64,000 bases of DNA from Paraburkholderia xenovorans LB400 (GCF_000013645.1 NC_007951.1:3596001-3660000); one strand, 5' to 3'; positions 26,200 through 35,368 are shown, counted from the first letter of the stretch. Numbers and translations are program-made. Notes: generated by a model not told the origin, from the letters alone.

Positions 26200-27195
26200 A
26201 TGACAACTTCTGAAATTGCCAAGTACAAGGTCGCCGCCGTTCAGGCGGCCCCAGAGTTTCTTAATTTGGACAAGGGCGTCGAGAAGGCGGTCCGCCTTAT
26301 TGAAGAAGCCGCGAAAAACGGCGCCAAGCTGATTGCGTTTCCCGAGGTCTGGCTTCCGGGGTACCCGTGGTGGATCTGGCTCGACTCGCCTGCATGGGGC
26401 ATGCAGTTTGTCCAGAGGCATTTCGAGAATGCCCTGTTGGTGGGAAGTCCGCAGTGGGAACGCCTATGCGCTGCTGCTGCCGAGCACAGGATATTCGTTG
26501 TCCTCGGGTTCTGCGAGCGTCAGGACGGTACGCTGTACATTGCTCAAGCCATCATCGACGATGAAGGGCGAGTCGTGAGCACCCGTCGAAAGCTCAAGCC
26601 AACGCATGCCGAAAGGACTGTCTACGGCGAGGGCGATGGAAGCCATCTTTCGGTGCATCAAACGAGCATCGGCCGCATTGGCGCACTGTCTTGCGCCGAG
26701 CACATTCAACCGCTCAGCAAGTACGCCATGTATTCGCAGAATGAGCAGATCCATGTGGCGGCTTGGCCGAGCTTTTCAGTCTACAGAGGGGCAGCCTTTC
26801 AGCTGAGCCCGGAAGCCAATCTGGCTGCAAGCCAAGTGTATGCGCTCGAGGGCGGCTGCTATGTGCTGGCTCCTTGCGCGTTGGTGTCCAAGGAAATGCT
26901 GGAGATGCTGGCTGACACGCCGCAGAAACGGCAGCTGCTGCTTGAAGGTGGGGGATTCGCGCAGATCTTCGGTCCGGACGCCAAGCCGCTGTGCGAGCCG
27001 TTTCCGGAGACGCAAGAGGGCTTGCTCTACGCCGATGTAGATCTTGGCTTCATCGGCGTGGCCAAGGCGGCATATGACCCCACCGGACACTATTCCCGCC
27101 CCGATGTCGTTCGGCTGCTGTGGAATTCGAAGCCGGCGACCCGCGTTCACAGCTTCCAGGCCGACCCCACCGAATACAACACCCAAGGCGAATGA
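26200..27195 (+). CDS. Nitrilase (arylacetonitrilase-like)
   Basis: 331 aa carbon-nitrogen hydrolase with the Glu-Lys-Cys triad: E49 in [13 protein letters not shown]133 in [12 protein letters not shown] and C165 in [19 protein letters not shown]. It hydrolyses a nitrile to acid and ammonia. The residue after the nucleophile is Ala, not the common Trp; from memory this position differs among arylacetonitrilases and influences enantioselectivity and amide by-product formation. Length and the C-terminal [12 protein letters not shown] segment are normal for bacterial nitrilases. It lies 55 bases behind the degenerate ligase and directly before a secreted protein gene, so an operon of four is likely. 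Confidence 0.92.
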   Translation: MTTSEIAKYKVAAVQAAPEFLNLDKGVEKAVRLIEEAAKNGAKLIAFPEVWLPGYPWWIWLDSPAWGMQFVQRHFENALLVGSPQWERLCAAAAEHRIFVVLGFCERQDGTLYIAQAIIDDEGRVVSTRRKLKPTHAERTVYGEGDGSHLSVHQTSIGRIGALSCAEHIQPLSKYAMYSQNEQIHVAAWPSFSVYRGAAFQLSPEANLAASQVYALEGGCYVLAPCALVSKEMLEMLADTPQKRQLLLEGGGFAQIFGPDAKPLCEPFPETQEGLLYADVDLGFIGVAKAAYDPTGHYSRPDVVRLLWNSKPATRVHSFQADPTEYNTQGE

Positions 27196-27222
27196 GTGAA
27201 TTTACCGAGAAAGGAGACATCC

Positions 27223-28257
27223 GTGTCCGCGAGAACAATCTTGTCTATTCTCAAGTCCCGTCCTGCGGCCGCGGCCTTTGGCCTCGTGGCGCTTGCGCTC
27301 ACCACTCAAGCACAGGTACATGCCGAGCGCATCGCACCCAATCCAGGTTCCGCCAATAGCGTCTGGATGGTCAAGAACGCCGGCGCACCGATCAACACCG
27401 AGTACCACGACGGCTGGGCCACGATCACGGGTGACGGACTGACCTTGTACTTCTCGTCGAATCGGCCAGGCGGCGTGGCGCCCGCGAACGCGGAGGACGG
27501 ATGGTACATGGGCAAGGACGGCACACCAACGCGCTATAGCGTGTACGTAAGCCACCGCGCAACACGCAGTTCTCCTTGGGGCGATCCGAAGTTGCTGCCC
27601 AGGGGCGTGAACAGCGGCTATGCGGATCACAGCGCGCTCCAATCCGATGATGGTCATTGGCTGTTCTTCGCAAGCGATCGGCCCGGGGGGTGCGGTGGAC
27701 TCGATCTGTATGCCAGCTACCGTAGAAACATCAGAGACGACATGGCATGGGAGCAGCCAGTCAATCTCGGTTGCGAGAACGATGGCGGGCCGAACAGTTC
27801 AGGAATCGATTCCTGCCCCAACTACGACGGAAAGGCCAACATCTACTTCACTTCTGCGAAGGATGCGAACCCGGTCAATCTCGATTTCAAGGTCACCCGC
27901 TTCGACCGACTCACCCGCAAGGCAGGCGCTGCGAGAATCCTGCCGAACAGCATCCCGGACATGGATGGTCACATTGACCCCAAGCATCGCTATGTGTGGG
28001 CGATCTACCCGGACGGCGTTGGCGGCAGCGACATCTGGCAATTTGAGGCTGGTGCGAATGCCAGGGACCCGTCGCAATGGAAGAAGCCTATCAAGCCTCT
28101 GCCCTCGCTGATCAACACCAAGTATGAAGATCAAATGCCAGCAGTCACTGGGGACGGCGAGATTCTGACTTTCGTGTCTGATCGTCCTGGTGGCAAGGGC
28201 GGCCTGGACATCTATGAAGTCGTTCGCGCGCGCGAAGACCGCAGAACGGCAAAATAA
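27223..28257 (+). CDS. Secreted PD40/TolB-like beta-propeller protein
   Basis: 344 aa from a GTG at 27223, chosen because AAAGGAG lies 6 bases upstream; an earlier GTG at 27196 lacks such a site. A signal peptide (about residues 1-34, ending QAQVHA) is followed by repeated blades with the PD40 signature: TLYFSSNRPGG, WLFFASDRPGGCGGLDLY and ILTFVSDRPGGKGGLDIYE. Such proteins bind partners or ligands in the periplasm; no catalytic residues are evident. Its conserved-looking place behind the nitrilase suggests a link to nitrile or product binding, which is unproven. Confidence 0.75.
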   Translation: MSARTILSILKSRPAAAAFGLVALALTTQAQVHAERIAPNPGSANSVWMVKNAGAPINTEYHDGWATITGDGLTLYFSSNRPGGVAPANAEDGWYMGKDGTPTRYSVYVSHRATRSSPWGDPKLLPRGVNSGYADHSALQSDDGHWLFFASDRPGGCGGLDLYASYRRNIRDDMAWEQPVNLGCENDGGPNSSGIDSCPNYDGKANIYFTSAKDANPVNLDFKVTRFDRLTRKAGAARILPNSIPDMDGHIDPKHRYVWAIYPDGVGGSDIWQFEAGANARDPSQWKKPIKPLPSLINTKYEDQMPAVTGDGEILTFVSDRPGGKGGLDIYEVVRAREDRRTAK

Positions 28258-28324
28258 GAGCGAACCAAGACCCCGCGAGGCCAGTGCCGCGCTGCGCGGG
28301 TAAGCGGCAATGCTTCCGAGTTGC

Positions 28325-28761
28325 TCAGCGAGGCGGCGCCGCGGAACTTCCCGTGCTAGACGTCGTGCGTAGCGCCTTGCCGCCATACCGCCCGCGCTGG
28401 CCGGTGCGCGCCTCCAGGTCGTCCAGCAGCGCCCGCTGCGCGGCGCTGTTGTGACGCCGCTCCAAGTATGCAGCGGAGAGCCACATACCGGTGCATCCAT
28501 AGCCCCGCAACACCGCGTCAGTTCGCCTTGGTCCCTCTGCGGCTGCACCACCAGCGAGGGCACATAGATCACGCCAAAGCCATGCGCCTGGATCAGCGGC
28601 GGACCTTCGGACGCTTCCTTGCGGCTACGCACGGGCACGTCGATCGGAAATCCCTTGCCCTCGAAGCGCCATATGGGGTGCGTTCCACTGCGCGAATGGT
28701 CTGCCAACGCCTTTCCTGGAAGTGCCTCGGCTTGGGGGTGAAGCGCACGCCTCAAAGCCAC
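28325..28761 (-). pseudogene. LysR substrate-binding-domain remnant
   Basis: On the minus strand one frame reads IWRFEGKGFPIDVPVRSR, EASEGPPLIQAHGFGVIYV and PSLVVQPQ, then a second frame reads LSAAYLERRHNSAAQRALLD to a stop at 28325. Together they are the C-terminal half of a LysR-type regulator broken by frameshifts near 28500, without the DNA-binding domain. This fills most of the 495 bases between the propeller gene and the patatin gene; 28258-28324 shows nothing else. Confidence 0.75.
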
Positions 28762-29933
28762 CCGAAGAAATCACAGACTGCCTGCCGTTGTGCCAACGTG
28801 TCGCGCTCACCCAGCGCCATTACCTCCTGGGTGAAAGGAGCCTCGAACAACAGGTAGCTCGCCAGAGCGGAACCGCTCAGGTCACTGCTCGCGCTGGACG
28901 AACCCACGCCGCGCAACAGCGCGCGCACCGTTCGCGGCAGGTACTTCTGGTGCCGAGCCGCGATGTCGTCAATGCGCTCGCTTGGCGCGATCACCAGCGC
29001 CTTCACCGACCGCAGTGAGGTGGCCAGGCGCTGCCCCAGCGTCATCATTTCCAGGGTACGGTTGACGCGCTCCATACGCTCGATGTCCACCGCGAGCGAA
29101 TCGAGAAAGACGTTCGACAGCACGTGCCCACCAACTTGAGCCAGTGTCGGGTAACCGCCATCACGCACGATTCGCCCACGCGGTTCATGCAGCCGACCGG
29201 CACCAACGATGAGCATACGCTGCGCACCGAGATGGATCGCCGGCGAGATCGGTGAGGTTTGCCGCATCGAGCCGTCGCCGTACCAGCCGGCGTGCTCCGC
29301 ATGCTCGATACGCTGTGCTGGAAATACGAAGGGGATCGCCGCCGAAGCGAGCAGGTGCTCCAGCCCCAGTCGCATGGGTACGGCCAGCCGCTGCGAGCGT
29401 TCATAGCCCGTCATGTCGCCGGTGGCCTCAAAGAAGGTGAGGTGTTCGCCGCTGGTGTAGCTGGACGCGCCTAGCGCCAGCGCGTGCAGATGACGCTCGG
29501 CCAGCATGCGCGGTAGCAGTTCCAGCGGCGCCCAATGTCGCAGCAGTTCGGCCAAAGGTTCATTGTCCAGCAGCGAACGTGGCCCTTCTTTGCGCCAGCG
29601 CGCCAACATCCAGCCTACCGAAATCGCGCTCAGCCACTGTGCACCGCTGCGGGCGATACCAAGCGCATCGGTGCGATACACCTGATCAGCGCGAAAGTTT
29701 CGCCAAACTGCGGCGATTGTCTCCACGCCCGCATCAAAGGAGTCTGCCCGGCAGGCTAAAGCGGCGGCATTGATTGCACCTGCCGAAGTACCGCATAGGA
29801 TGCCGAATGGGTTCGGAGCCCCGTCGCCCAGACGTTCGCGGCGCAATCTCACCAGACCCTGCAACACGCCAACCTGGTAGGCAGCGCGTGCACCGCCACC
29901 GGACAGAACGAGCGCCGTCTTCTCGGCGCTCAT
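28752..29933 (-). CDS. Patatin-like phospholipase
   Basis: 393 aa from the ATG at 29933. It has the oxyanion-hole motif SGGGARAAYQVGVLQG near the N-terminus, the nucleophile elbow GTSAG (about residue 48) and the catalytic Asp in GDGSMRQ. These define the Ser-Asp dyad of patatin phospholipases/lysophospholipases. No signal peptide is visible. It lies next to a lipid A deacylase-like gene in the same orientation, suggesting membrane lipid remodelling. The in-frame extension to 29990 overlaps the neighbour and is less likely. Confidence 0.85.
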   Translation of the reverse strand: MSAEKTALVLSGGGARAAYQVGVLQGLVRLRRERLGDGAPNPFGILCGTSAGAINAAALACRADSFDAGVETIAAVWRNFRADQVYRTDALGIARSGAQWLSAISVGWMLARWRKEGPRSLLDNEPLAELLRHWAPLELLPRMLAERHLHALALGASSYTSGEHLTFFEATGDMTGYERSQRLAVPMRLGLEHLLASAAIPFVFPAQRIEHAEHAGWYGDGSMRQTSPISPAIHLGAQRMLIVGAGRLHEPRGRIVRDGGYPTLAQVGGHVLSNVFLDSLAVDIERMERVNRTLEMMTLGQRLATSLRSVKALVIAPSERIDDIAARHQKYLPRTVRALLRGVGSSSASSDLSGSALASYLLFEAPFTQEVMALGERDTLAQRQAVCDFFGWL

Positions 29934-29983
29934 GGCGGGCCTAGTATGTGCCACCGCAGGCACCCGAGTATGCCCGGCCGCCT

Positions 29984-30646
29984 TCACCACGGGAGAGAGA
30001 AGCGCAAGGACATAAAGTTCTCACCCGGATTGGGTTTCTTGATGCCGGCATTCGAGAAGTGCTGTACACGCAAGGAAACCTCGTAGGCCTTTTCCGGCCC
30101 AAAGCGGTAGCCAATTGCCAGCACTTCCGTGAACTGGAAGGCCGTGCTGAATCGACGCTGCCCTGAGTTGTAGAGACCGTCCAAGACGCTCCCTCCCAGG
30201 CCTGCCTCAAAGAACCAAGGAGATTTCGGTCCGGCGGGCTGGTAGCGCCAAGCCATCAGGGCTCCAAGCTGGGAATAGCCGCCTGTTGTGCCATCAGCAT
30301 GGTGCGACCTCCAATGGCCACCCCATAGATCCCAATGCAGGGTCAGCGGACCCGCATCACGACTGATGCCCTTGAAGAGGCCAGAAGGCACCATCACGCC
30401 CACGTTCATTGCGCGTGTTGCGTCGCCTTGCAAAGAAGTCGCTCCAGCCTGCACATACATCTTCGCGTCGACAAAGCGAGCCTGGGCCGCAGAAACAGCC
30501 GGCAGAGCACCTACGGCCGTGCCAAAGAGAATGCGCACGCCGTGTTCAATGACAGTGCCGCGATGCCCACCACCGTTGCAGGTCCTCAGTCCGGCGAGCC
30601 TATCTGTGGTTTCTGAGCAAGGTGTCATGACCCAGCGTCCCTTCAT
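29984..30646 (-). CDS. pagL: PagL-like lipid A 3-O-deacylase
   Basis: About 220 aa; the start is uncertain (ATG at 30646 or 30628), and the hydrophobic stretch ending AVSAAQA near residue 55 looks like the real signal peptide. The mature part alternates short amphipathic strands ending in aromatic residues, as in an 8-strand outer-membrane barrel. The catalytic signature HFSNAGIKKPNPGENF holds the His-x-Ser-Asn and Glu expected for PagL, which removes an acyl chain from lipid A in the outer membrane. The stop lies 50 bases before the patatin start. Confidence 0.8.
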   Translation of the reverse strand: MKGRWVMTPCSETTDRLAGLRTCNGGGHRGTVIEHGVRILFGTAVGALPAVSAAQARFVDAKMYVQAGATSLQGDATRAMNVGVMVPSGLFKGISRDAGPLTLHWDLWGGHWRSHHADGTTGGYSQLGALMAWRYQPAGPKSPWFFEAGLGGSVLDGLYNSGQRRFSTAFQFTEVLAIGYRFGPEKAYEVSLRVQHFSNAGIKKPNPGENFMSLRFSLPW

Positions 30647-30671
30647 ATCCTTTGTTGCGCGAGCAGCTGGG

Positions 30672-30974
30672 TCATCGGTCCGTCTTCGACCCAGCCTTTA
30701 GCTCCTTCACGAACTGATATAGATGCGGCAGGAACGAAGACAGAAGCGGGTTATCCTTGTTTGCCAGGATCGCCCAGGCAAACAGCTTCAACCCGACCGC
30801 AAATGCCGCCGCGTCATCTTGGCTACTGAAGTCACCTCTGCTGCGAAGGCATGTCACGACGGAGATGATGTCGTCATGATTTCCGGCCTCAAATTGCAGA
30901 GGCTTGCGATCGCTGGGGATGCCATGCGAATCAGTCAACTGCTCCACAGTTACGCGATATCGGTATTGCCTCAT
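30672..30974 (-). CDS. DUF3861-domain protein
   Basis: 100 aa soluble protein starting YRYRVTVEQLTDSHG, with FEAGNHDDIISVV and LFAWAILANKDNPLLSSF. This matches DUF3861, small proteins of unknown function. It lies between the PagL-like gene and the efflux operon, same strand, 31 bases downstream of the adaptor gene, so it may be the last gene of that transcript. Confidence 0.7.
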   Translation of the reverse strand: MRQYRYRVTVEQLTDSHGIPSDRKPLQFEAGNHDDIISVVTCLRSRGDFSSQDDAAAFAVGLKLFAWAILANKDNPLLSSFLPHLYQFVKELKAGSKTDR

Positions 30975-31005
30975 TTGTATGGCTCCTCATGCTGGACGAA
31001 TGGCG

Positions 31006-32040
31006 CTATTCACCGATGTGGATCCTCGGCGTCACGGACATACCGACGCGCAAATTCGCGGCACCAGGCTGGTCGGGGTCAATGCGAATGCGCACGGGTA
31101 GGCGCTGGACGATCTTGGTGAAGTTGCCCGTGGCGTTGTGTGGCGCGACGGCCGAGTAGCTGACGCCACTGGCCGGTCCGAGGCTCTCCACGGTGCCCTT
31201 CAGTACGGCCCCCGGCAAGGCGTCCACCTTGATGTCCACCGACTGCCCTGGCTGCACACGTGCCAATTGCGTTTCGCGGAAGTTGGCCGTGATGTAGACC
31301 GCATCGAGCGGGATCACCGCCACCAGCGGCTTGCCAGCATTCACGAATGCGCCGACGCGCACTGACTTCTGACCGATGAGGCCGCTGATGGGCGCTGTGA
31401 TTTGGGTATAGGAGAGCTTCAACTCCGCCGCGTCCTGCGCCGCCTGCGCTTGGGAAAGTGCAGCCTTGGCTTTTTCAAGATCGGCTTTGAGGATGTCCGT
31501 CTGTTGCCGTGCCGCTTGCAGGCCCGCGCGGTTCCTGTCTCGGCTGGCCAGCCGAATGGCCAACTGCGCCTCGGCCTGTTGGCGCGCTTGGATCGAACCT
31601 GATCCGTCTGAAGCCAGGTTCCGATAACGCCTTTGGTTGGCCTCTGCCAATTTGAGTTCTGCGTCGTCCACCGCGACTGTCGCCTGAGCCTGACGTATGG
31701 CGGTCTCCTGCTGCGCCACGCGCGCGGCAAGCCCCGCGACGCTGGCCTTCGCGGCGGCGACTTGTGCCTTTGCCGCGTCCACCGCAACGATGAAGTCTCG
31801 ATCGTCGATGGCCGCAAGCAGATCCCCGGCTTTCACTGGTTGGTTTTCTTCGACCAGCACCTTGCCGATCACTCCCGACACCTGGGGGGCGACGAGGGTG
31901 AAATCGGCCTGTACATAGGCGTCGTCCGTGGATTGGGTCGATGCGCTGGATTCGGGGCGATTCAGATAAATGACACAGCCCACTGCCACTGCGAGGAGCA
32001 GCACGGCACTGGTGATCTTGGCTTTTTTCGGCATGGCCAT
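31006..32040 (-). CDS. HlyD/EmrA-type membrane-fusion protein of the mfsABC efflux pump
   Basis: 344 aa. One N-terminal membrane anchor (about residues 8-26), an HlyD biotinyl-lipoyl part (ISGVIGKVLVEENQPVKAGD-like, here VSGVIGKVLVEENQPVKAG), a long coiled-coil hairpin (about 85-210) and a beta-barrel part with QITAPISGLIGQ. It bridges the inner-membrane DHA2 transporter and the outer-membrane channel encoded upstream in the same operon. In ICEclc the pump is called mfsABC; assignment of individual letters is left open. The spacing to the transporter gene is 7 bases. Confidence 0.9.
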   Translation of the reverse strand: MAMPKKAKITSAVLLLAVAVGCVIYLNRPESSASTQSTDDAYVQADFTLVAPQVSGVIGKVLVEENQPVKAGDLLAAIDDRDFIVAVDAAKAQVAAAKASVAGLAARVAQQETAIRQAQATVAVDDAELKLAEANQRRYRNLASDGSGSIQARQQAEAQLAIRLASRDRNRAGLQAARQQTDILKADLEKAKAALSQAQAAQDAAELKLSYTQITAPISGLIGQKSVRVGAFVNAGKPLVAVIPLDAVYITANFRETQLARVQPGQSVDIKVDALPGAVLKGTVESLGPASGVSYSAVAPHNATGNFTKIVQRLPVRIRIDPDQPGAANLRVGMSVTPRIHIGE

Positions 32041-32047
32041 GGCGGAA

Positions 32048-33622
32048 CTATCCTTGGGACGACGATGTGGATTGCGAAGCGGGGGCCTGCAAAATGGGAG
32101 CGGGAATGTAGGTCAGTCGCAATACGAAGGGGACCATCACCAGCGCCAAGACGCCCAGGACGCGATAGGCATCCGCGACCGACAGTACCAGTGCCTGCTG
32201 GGCGATGACTCCCATCAGTTGAGCGGGCTCCAGGGCAAGCGGAACGGAGTTGCCTACCAATGCAGCGTGATCCAGCAGCATTTCCGCGTGGACCCGCTGA
32301 CTCACGGTCACAAGTTGCCCAACCACGGCGCCCCCGATTAGCGACCCCAGGGCGCGCAGCGTGTTGATGTTCCCCGACACATACGGGCCTTCGCTGGGGT
32401 GCACGACACTGGTACCCAGGAACAGCAGCGAGACGACCGCCATGGGCTGGCCAAAGGCTTGCAGCGTCTGCGTCAGCACGAACTGGTCGCGGTTCCAGTC
32501 GGAAGTCAGTTGCGCGCCAAGGAAGCACGCCAGGCCGATCAATAGCAGGCCGCCCGCGAACACGAATCGGGCATCGACCCATTTCCGGTACAGGAACAGC
32601 GCCACCACGGAACCCAGGGCGAGTTGAGGCAGCGCGACGATCAGCCCGATCGGTGCCATCTGAAGCGGTCGGTAGCTCTGCAGTGGCCCGAGAAAGGTCA
32701 TTGGCAACATCACGCCGGAGGTCAGCACGACCAGAAGGCAGATGAACAAGGTGAAGCCCAGCGCCAGGTTGCGGCGGCTGAGCATCTGCAACTTGATGAA
32801 CGGCGTGGGGTGATACCACTCCGTTAGCAGATAGGCCCCCAGCAGCGTCAGCCCGGCCACCAGCGAGACGACGATGAGGGGTGAATTGAACCAGTCCAGC
32901 CGAACGCCCTGATCCAAGGCGACGGCAATCAGGCCGAATGCCGGTGCGCCGAAGGCCATACCGGGCCAGTTGGCCTGCGGGAAACGGTCTGTCTGGATGG
33001 GGTCTTTGGGCAGGCCCCATCCGATCGTCAAGGCGGCAATCGCCGCGAGCGGAAGAATCTGCCAGTACACCCAGCGCCAATCGAACAGGCCATCCGTCCA
33101 TTGCCCCGCCAGCCAGATCGAGAGATTGGGCGAGAAGGTGGCCGTCAGTGCATACAGCGCCAGTCCGTGCAGTCGGATGGGGGGCGGCAGAAACTTCAAC
33201 GCCGCCATCATCAGCACGGGAATCATTGTGCCGCTGGCGATGCCCTGCAGAAACCGCATGGCCAGCAGCAGATCGAGGTCATGGATGAAGGGGATGCACA
33301 CCGCCAGCAAAGTGCACGTGCCAATCATCCACAACTCGAAGCGGCGCACTGAAAGCGTGACGGCGAACCACGCTGAAAATGGCATGGCGATCACTTCGCC
33401 CGCGCTATAGACGGTGGTGAGCCAGGAGGCATCGTCCAGGCCGAAGCCCAGCGCGCCACGCACGTCGGCCAGTGCCAGCGCGCCCACGCGGTTGTTCAGT
33501 CCGGCCATCATGGCCGCGATGAGGATGCCGACCAGTCCCGCAATCGCCCGCTTCGGAGGGGCTGCCGCAGCGGTTGCCGCGGGCGGCGGCGCCGTCGACG
33601 ACTGCGACGCTGCGGCGCTCAT
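32048..33622 (-). CDS. DHA2-family MFS drug transporter (EmrB-like)
   Basis: 524 aa with about 14 membrane segments, typical of proton-driven DHA2 carriers. The N-terminal cytoplasmic extension is Ala/Pro-rich. It carries WLTTVYSAGEVIAMPFSAW and GLNNRVGALALADVRGAL near the start, as in EmrB relatives. It would expel aromatic or hydrophobic toxicants, useful in cells degrading chlorinated aromatics. The start overlaps the stop of the channel gene (ATGA). Confidence 0.9.
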   Translation of the reverse strand: MSAAASQSSTAPPPAATAAAAPPKRAIAGLVGILIAAMMAGLNNRVGALALADVRGALGFGLDDASWLTTVYSAGEVIAMPFSAWFAVTLSVRRFELWMIGTCTLLAVCIPFIHDLDLLLAMRFLQGIASGTMIPVLMMAALKFLPPPIRLHGLALYALTATFSPNLSIWLAGQWTDGLFDWRWVYWQILPLAAIAALTIGWGLPKDPIQTDRFPQANWPGMAFGAPAFGLIAVALDQGVRLDWFNSPLIVVSLVAGLTLLGAYLLTEWYHPTPFIKLQMLSRRNLALGFTLFICLLVVLTSGVMLPMTFLGPLQSYRPLQMAPIGLIVALPQLALGSVVALFLYRKWVDARFVFAGGLLLIGLACFLGAQLTSDWNRDQFVLTQTLQAFGQPMAVVSLLFLGTSVVHPSEGPYVSGNINTLRALGSLIGGAVVGQLVTVSQRVHAEMLLDHAALVGNSVPLALEPAQLMGVIAQQALVLSVADAYRVLGVLALVMVPFVLRLTYIPAPILQAPASQSTSSSQG

Positions 33623-35154
33623 TGGTCAACCTTCGATTGCGAGGTGGCCGACGACACAGCGGTCGTCAGCGACGCGTCGCCGCCGGTCTGCTGCTCGGAA
33701 GAGAATGCGCCGGGGTCCCAGCCACCGCCCAGGGATTTGTAGAGATTGACCAGGGTGAGCGCGGCGTTGGTCGCGCTGGCATTGAGGCTGGTCTGGCTTG
33801 CGAGGACACCGCGCTGTGCGGCCAGGACGTTCAGGTAGTCGGCAGCGCCTTCCTGATAGCCGCGCTCGGCAGCATGCAGCGCCTGCTGGTTCTGCTCGTA
33901 CGAAACCACCAACTCGGCATGGCGGTTCTGCTGGGCTGCCCAGGCGTCCAGGGCGTTGTCCACTTCATGCCAGGCTTGCAGCACCGTCTGCCGGTAGCCG
34001 ATGGCGGCAGTTCTTTGCCGTGCCTCGTTCAGCGCCAGGCGCTGCTTCAGACGCCCGCCCTGGAAGATGGGAAGATAGACCGTGGGGCCGACGGAGAAGA
34101 ACCGGGAATCCCAACTGTCGAGGTCGTTGAACTCGAAGGCTTCGACGCCGACCCTGCCTTTGAGGCCGATTCGCGGGTAGAAATCGGCTTTGGCGACGCC
34201 GATGGCTGCCGTCGCAGCATGGAGCTGGGCTTCGGCGCGCTGTATGTCCGGCCGCCTGTGCGCCAATTCGGAGGGCAGGCCCACCGGCACATTGGAAGGA
34301 AGCGACGGCAGAGGCATCGCTTCAAGCAACTGCGCATCGAGGGCGCGCGGCTGCTCTCCCAGCAGCAATGCCAGGACGTTCATCAGCGTGTTGCGGCGCT
34401 GGACCAATTCGGGTACCAGCGCCTCGACCGTTGCCAGTTGCGCGCGCGCCGAAGCGGTTTCAAAACGTGTGGCGACGCCATTGCGCTCACGGCTTTCGGC
34501 AAGGCGGAGCGTGCGATCGGCAACCTCCAGGTTCTGCCGGGTGATGTCCAGTTGCGCTTGCGTGCCGCGCAATTGGAGATAGGTACGGGCCACCTCGGCG
34601 GACAGGGCCACGCGTGCCGCCTCGCGCTCATACACCGTGGCCTCGAAGGCGGCCGCGGCGCTTTCGCGCGATCGACGCGCGCGGCCCCATAGGTCGAGTT
34701 CCCAACTGGCGTCGAATCCCAACTGCCAGAAGTCGCTCGCGCTCGTCGGAGCACCCAACGCGGCAAACTTGCCGTGCTCGCTGATGGCCTCGCGGGAATA
34801 GCCCGCCGAAGCACCCACACTGGGCAGCAGCAGCGAGGAGGCAATCCCCAACTGCGCCCGACTTTGCTCGATGCGCTCGGAAGCCATCTGCAGGTTCAGG
34901 TTGCCCGCCTGCGCACGGGCTTGCAGATCCGCCAGTACGTCATCGTTGAACAACGTCCACCATGAAGACGGGAAGTTCGCGGCGGATGTCTCCTGAGCCT
35001 GCGCGTAGTCCGCCCTGGGCGACAGTTGAACGGCTGCGAGCCTGTCGTCGGGTTTCACGAAGTCAGGACCAACCGCGCAACCGACCAGGGAGATCGTGCA
35101 GAGTGCCGTGCCTGCCTGTCGCAGCAGTTGTGAGAGCAGCGGTTGTGACGTCAT
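33619..35154 (-). CDS. NodT-family outer-membrane efflux lipoprotein
   Basis: 511 aa, TolC-fold channel. An N-terminal lipoprotein signal with lipobox LVGC is followed by AVGPDFVKPD, the classic NodT/OprM start, and two OEP repeats with long helices. First gene of the three-gene efflux operon, transcribed from a promoter overlapped by a palindromic TetR-type operator at 35176-35195. Its product forms the exit duct through the outer membrane. No damage is seen. Confidence 0.92.
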   Translation of the reverse strand: MTSQPLLSQLLRQAGTALCTISLVGCAVGPDFVKPDDRLAAVQLSPRADYAQAQETSAANFPSSWWTLFNDDVLADLQARAQAGNLNLQMASERIEQSRAQLGIASSLLLPSVGASAGYSREAISEHGKFAALGAPTSASDFWQLGFDASWELDLWGRARRSRESAAAAFEATVYEREAARVALSAEVARTYLQLRGTQAQLDITRQNLEVADRTLRLAESRERNGVATRFETASARAQLATVEALVPELVQRRNTLMNVLALLLGEQPRALDAQLLEAMPLPSLPSNVPVGLPSELAHRRPDIQRAEAQLHAATAAIGVAKADFYPRIGLKGRVGVEAFEFNDLDSWDSRFFSVGPTVYLPIFQGGRLKQRLALNEARQRTAAIGYRQTVLQAWHEVDNALDAWAAQQNRHAELVVSYEQNQQALHAAERGYQEGAADYLNVLAAQRGVLASQTSLNASATNAALTLVNLYKSLGGGWDPGAFSSEQQTGGDASLTTAVSSATSQSKVDQ

Positions 35155-35173
35155 GAAAGTTCACCCAATATAC

Positions 35174-35199
35174 GAATAGTACCGAACCGCTCGGTTTGA
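35174..35199 (-). promoter_or_regulatory. Efflux-operon promoter and MfsR-type operator (site A)
   Basis: On the minus strand a -10 TACTAT (35176-35181) is overlapped by ACCGA-N5-TCGGT (35181-35195). The block ATAGTACC-AACCGCTCGGT is shared, apart from single changes, with the operator in front of mfsR (48872-48890, opposite orientation). The -35 is weak (TTATGT region). Repression of the pump by MfsR is known for ICEclc from the literature as I remember it; here it is supported by the shared site. Confidence 0.75.
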
Positions 35200-35282
35200 C
35201 ATAAAAGAAAAGTTAACCAGCAGTTCAAATAAATTCCGAGCATCCTCATAACTTCGGATGCTCAGCGGCGGCGTGGTTGAGT

Positions 35283-35310
35283 TTGACCGTACCGAGCGGT
35301 TTGGTACTAT
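35283..35310 (+). promoter_or_regulatory. Divergent promoter with MfsR operator copy (site B)
   Basis: -35 TTGACC (35283-35288), 16-base spacer, -10 TACTAT (35305-35310). The spacer carries GTACC-N9-GGTAC, identical over 22 bases to the mfsR promoter at 48872-48893. It points into a remnant of a TetR gene start rather than into an intact gene. Confidence 0.75.
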
Positions 35311-35368
35311 ACCGATTTCGGGGCGTTGTGTCAAAACACCCCAAGCAGGTGCGATGCATGGATCAAGC

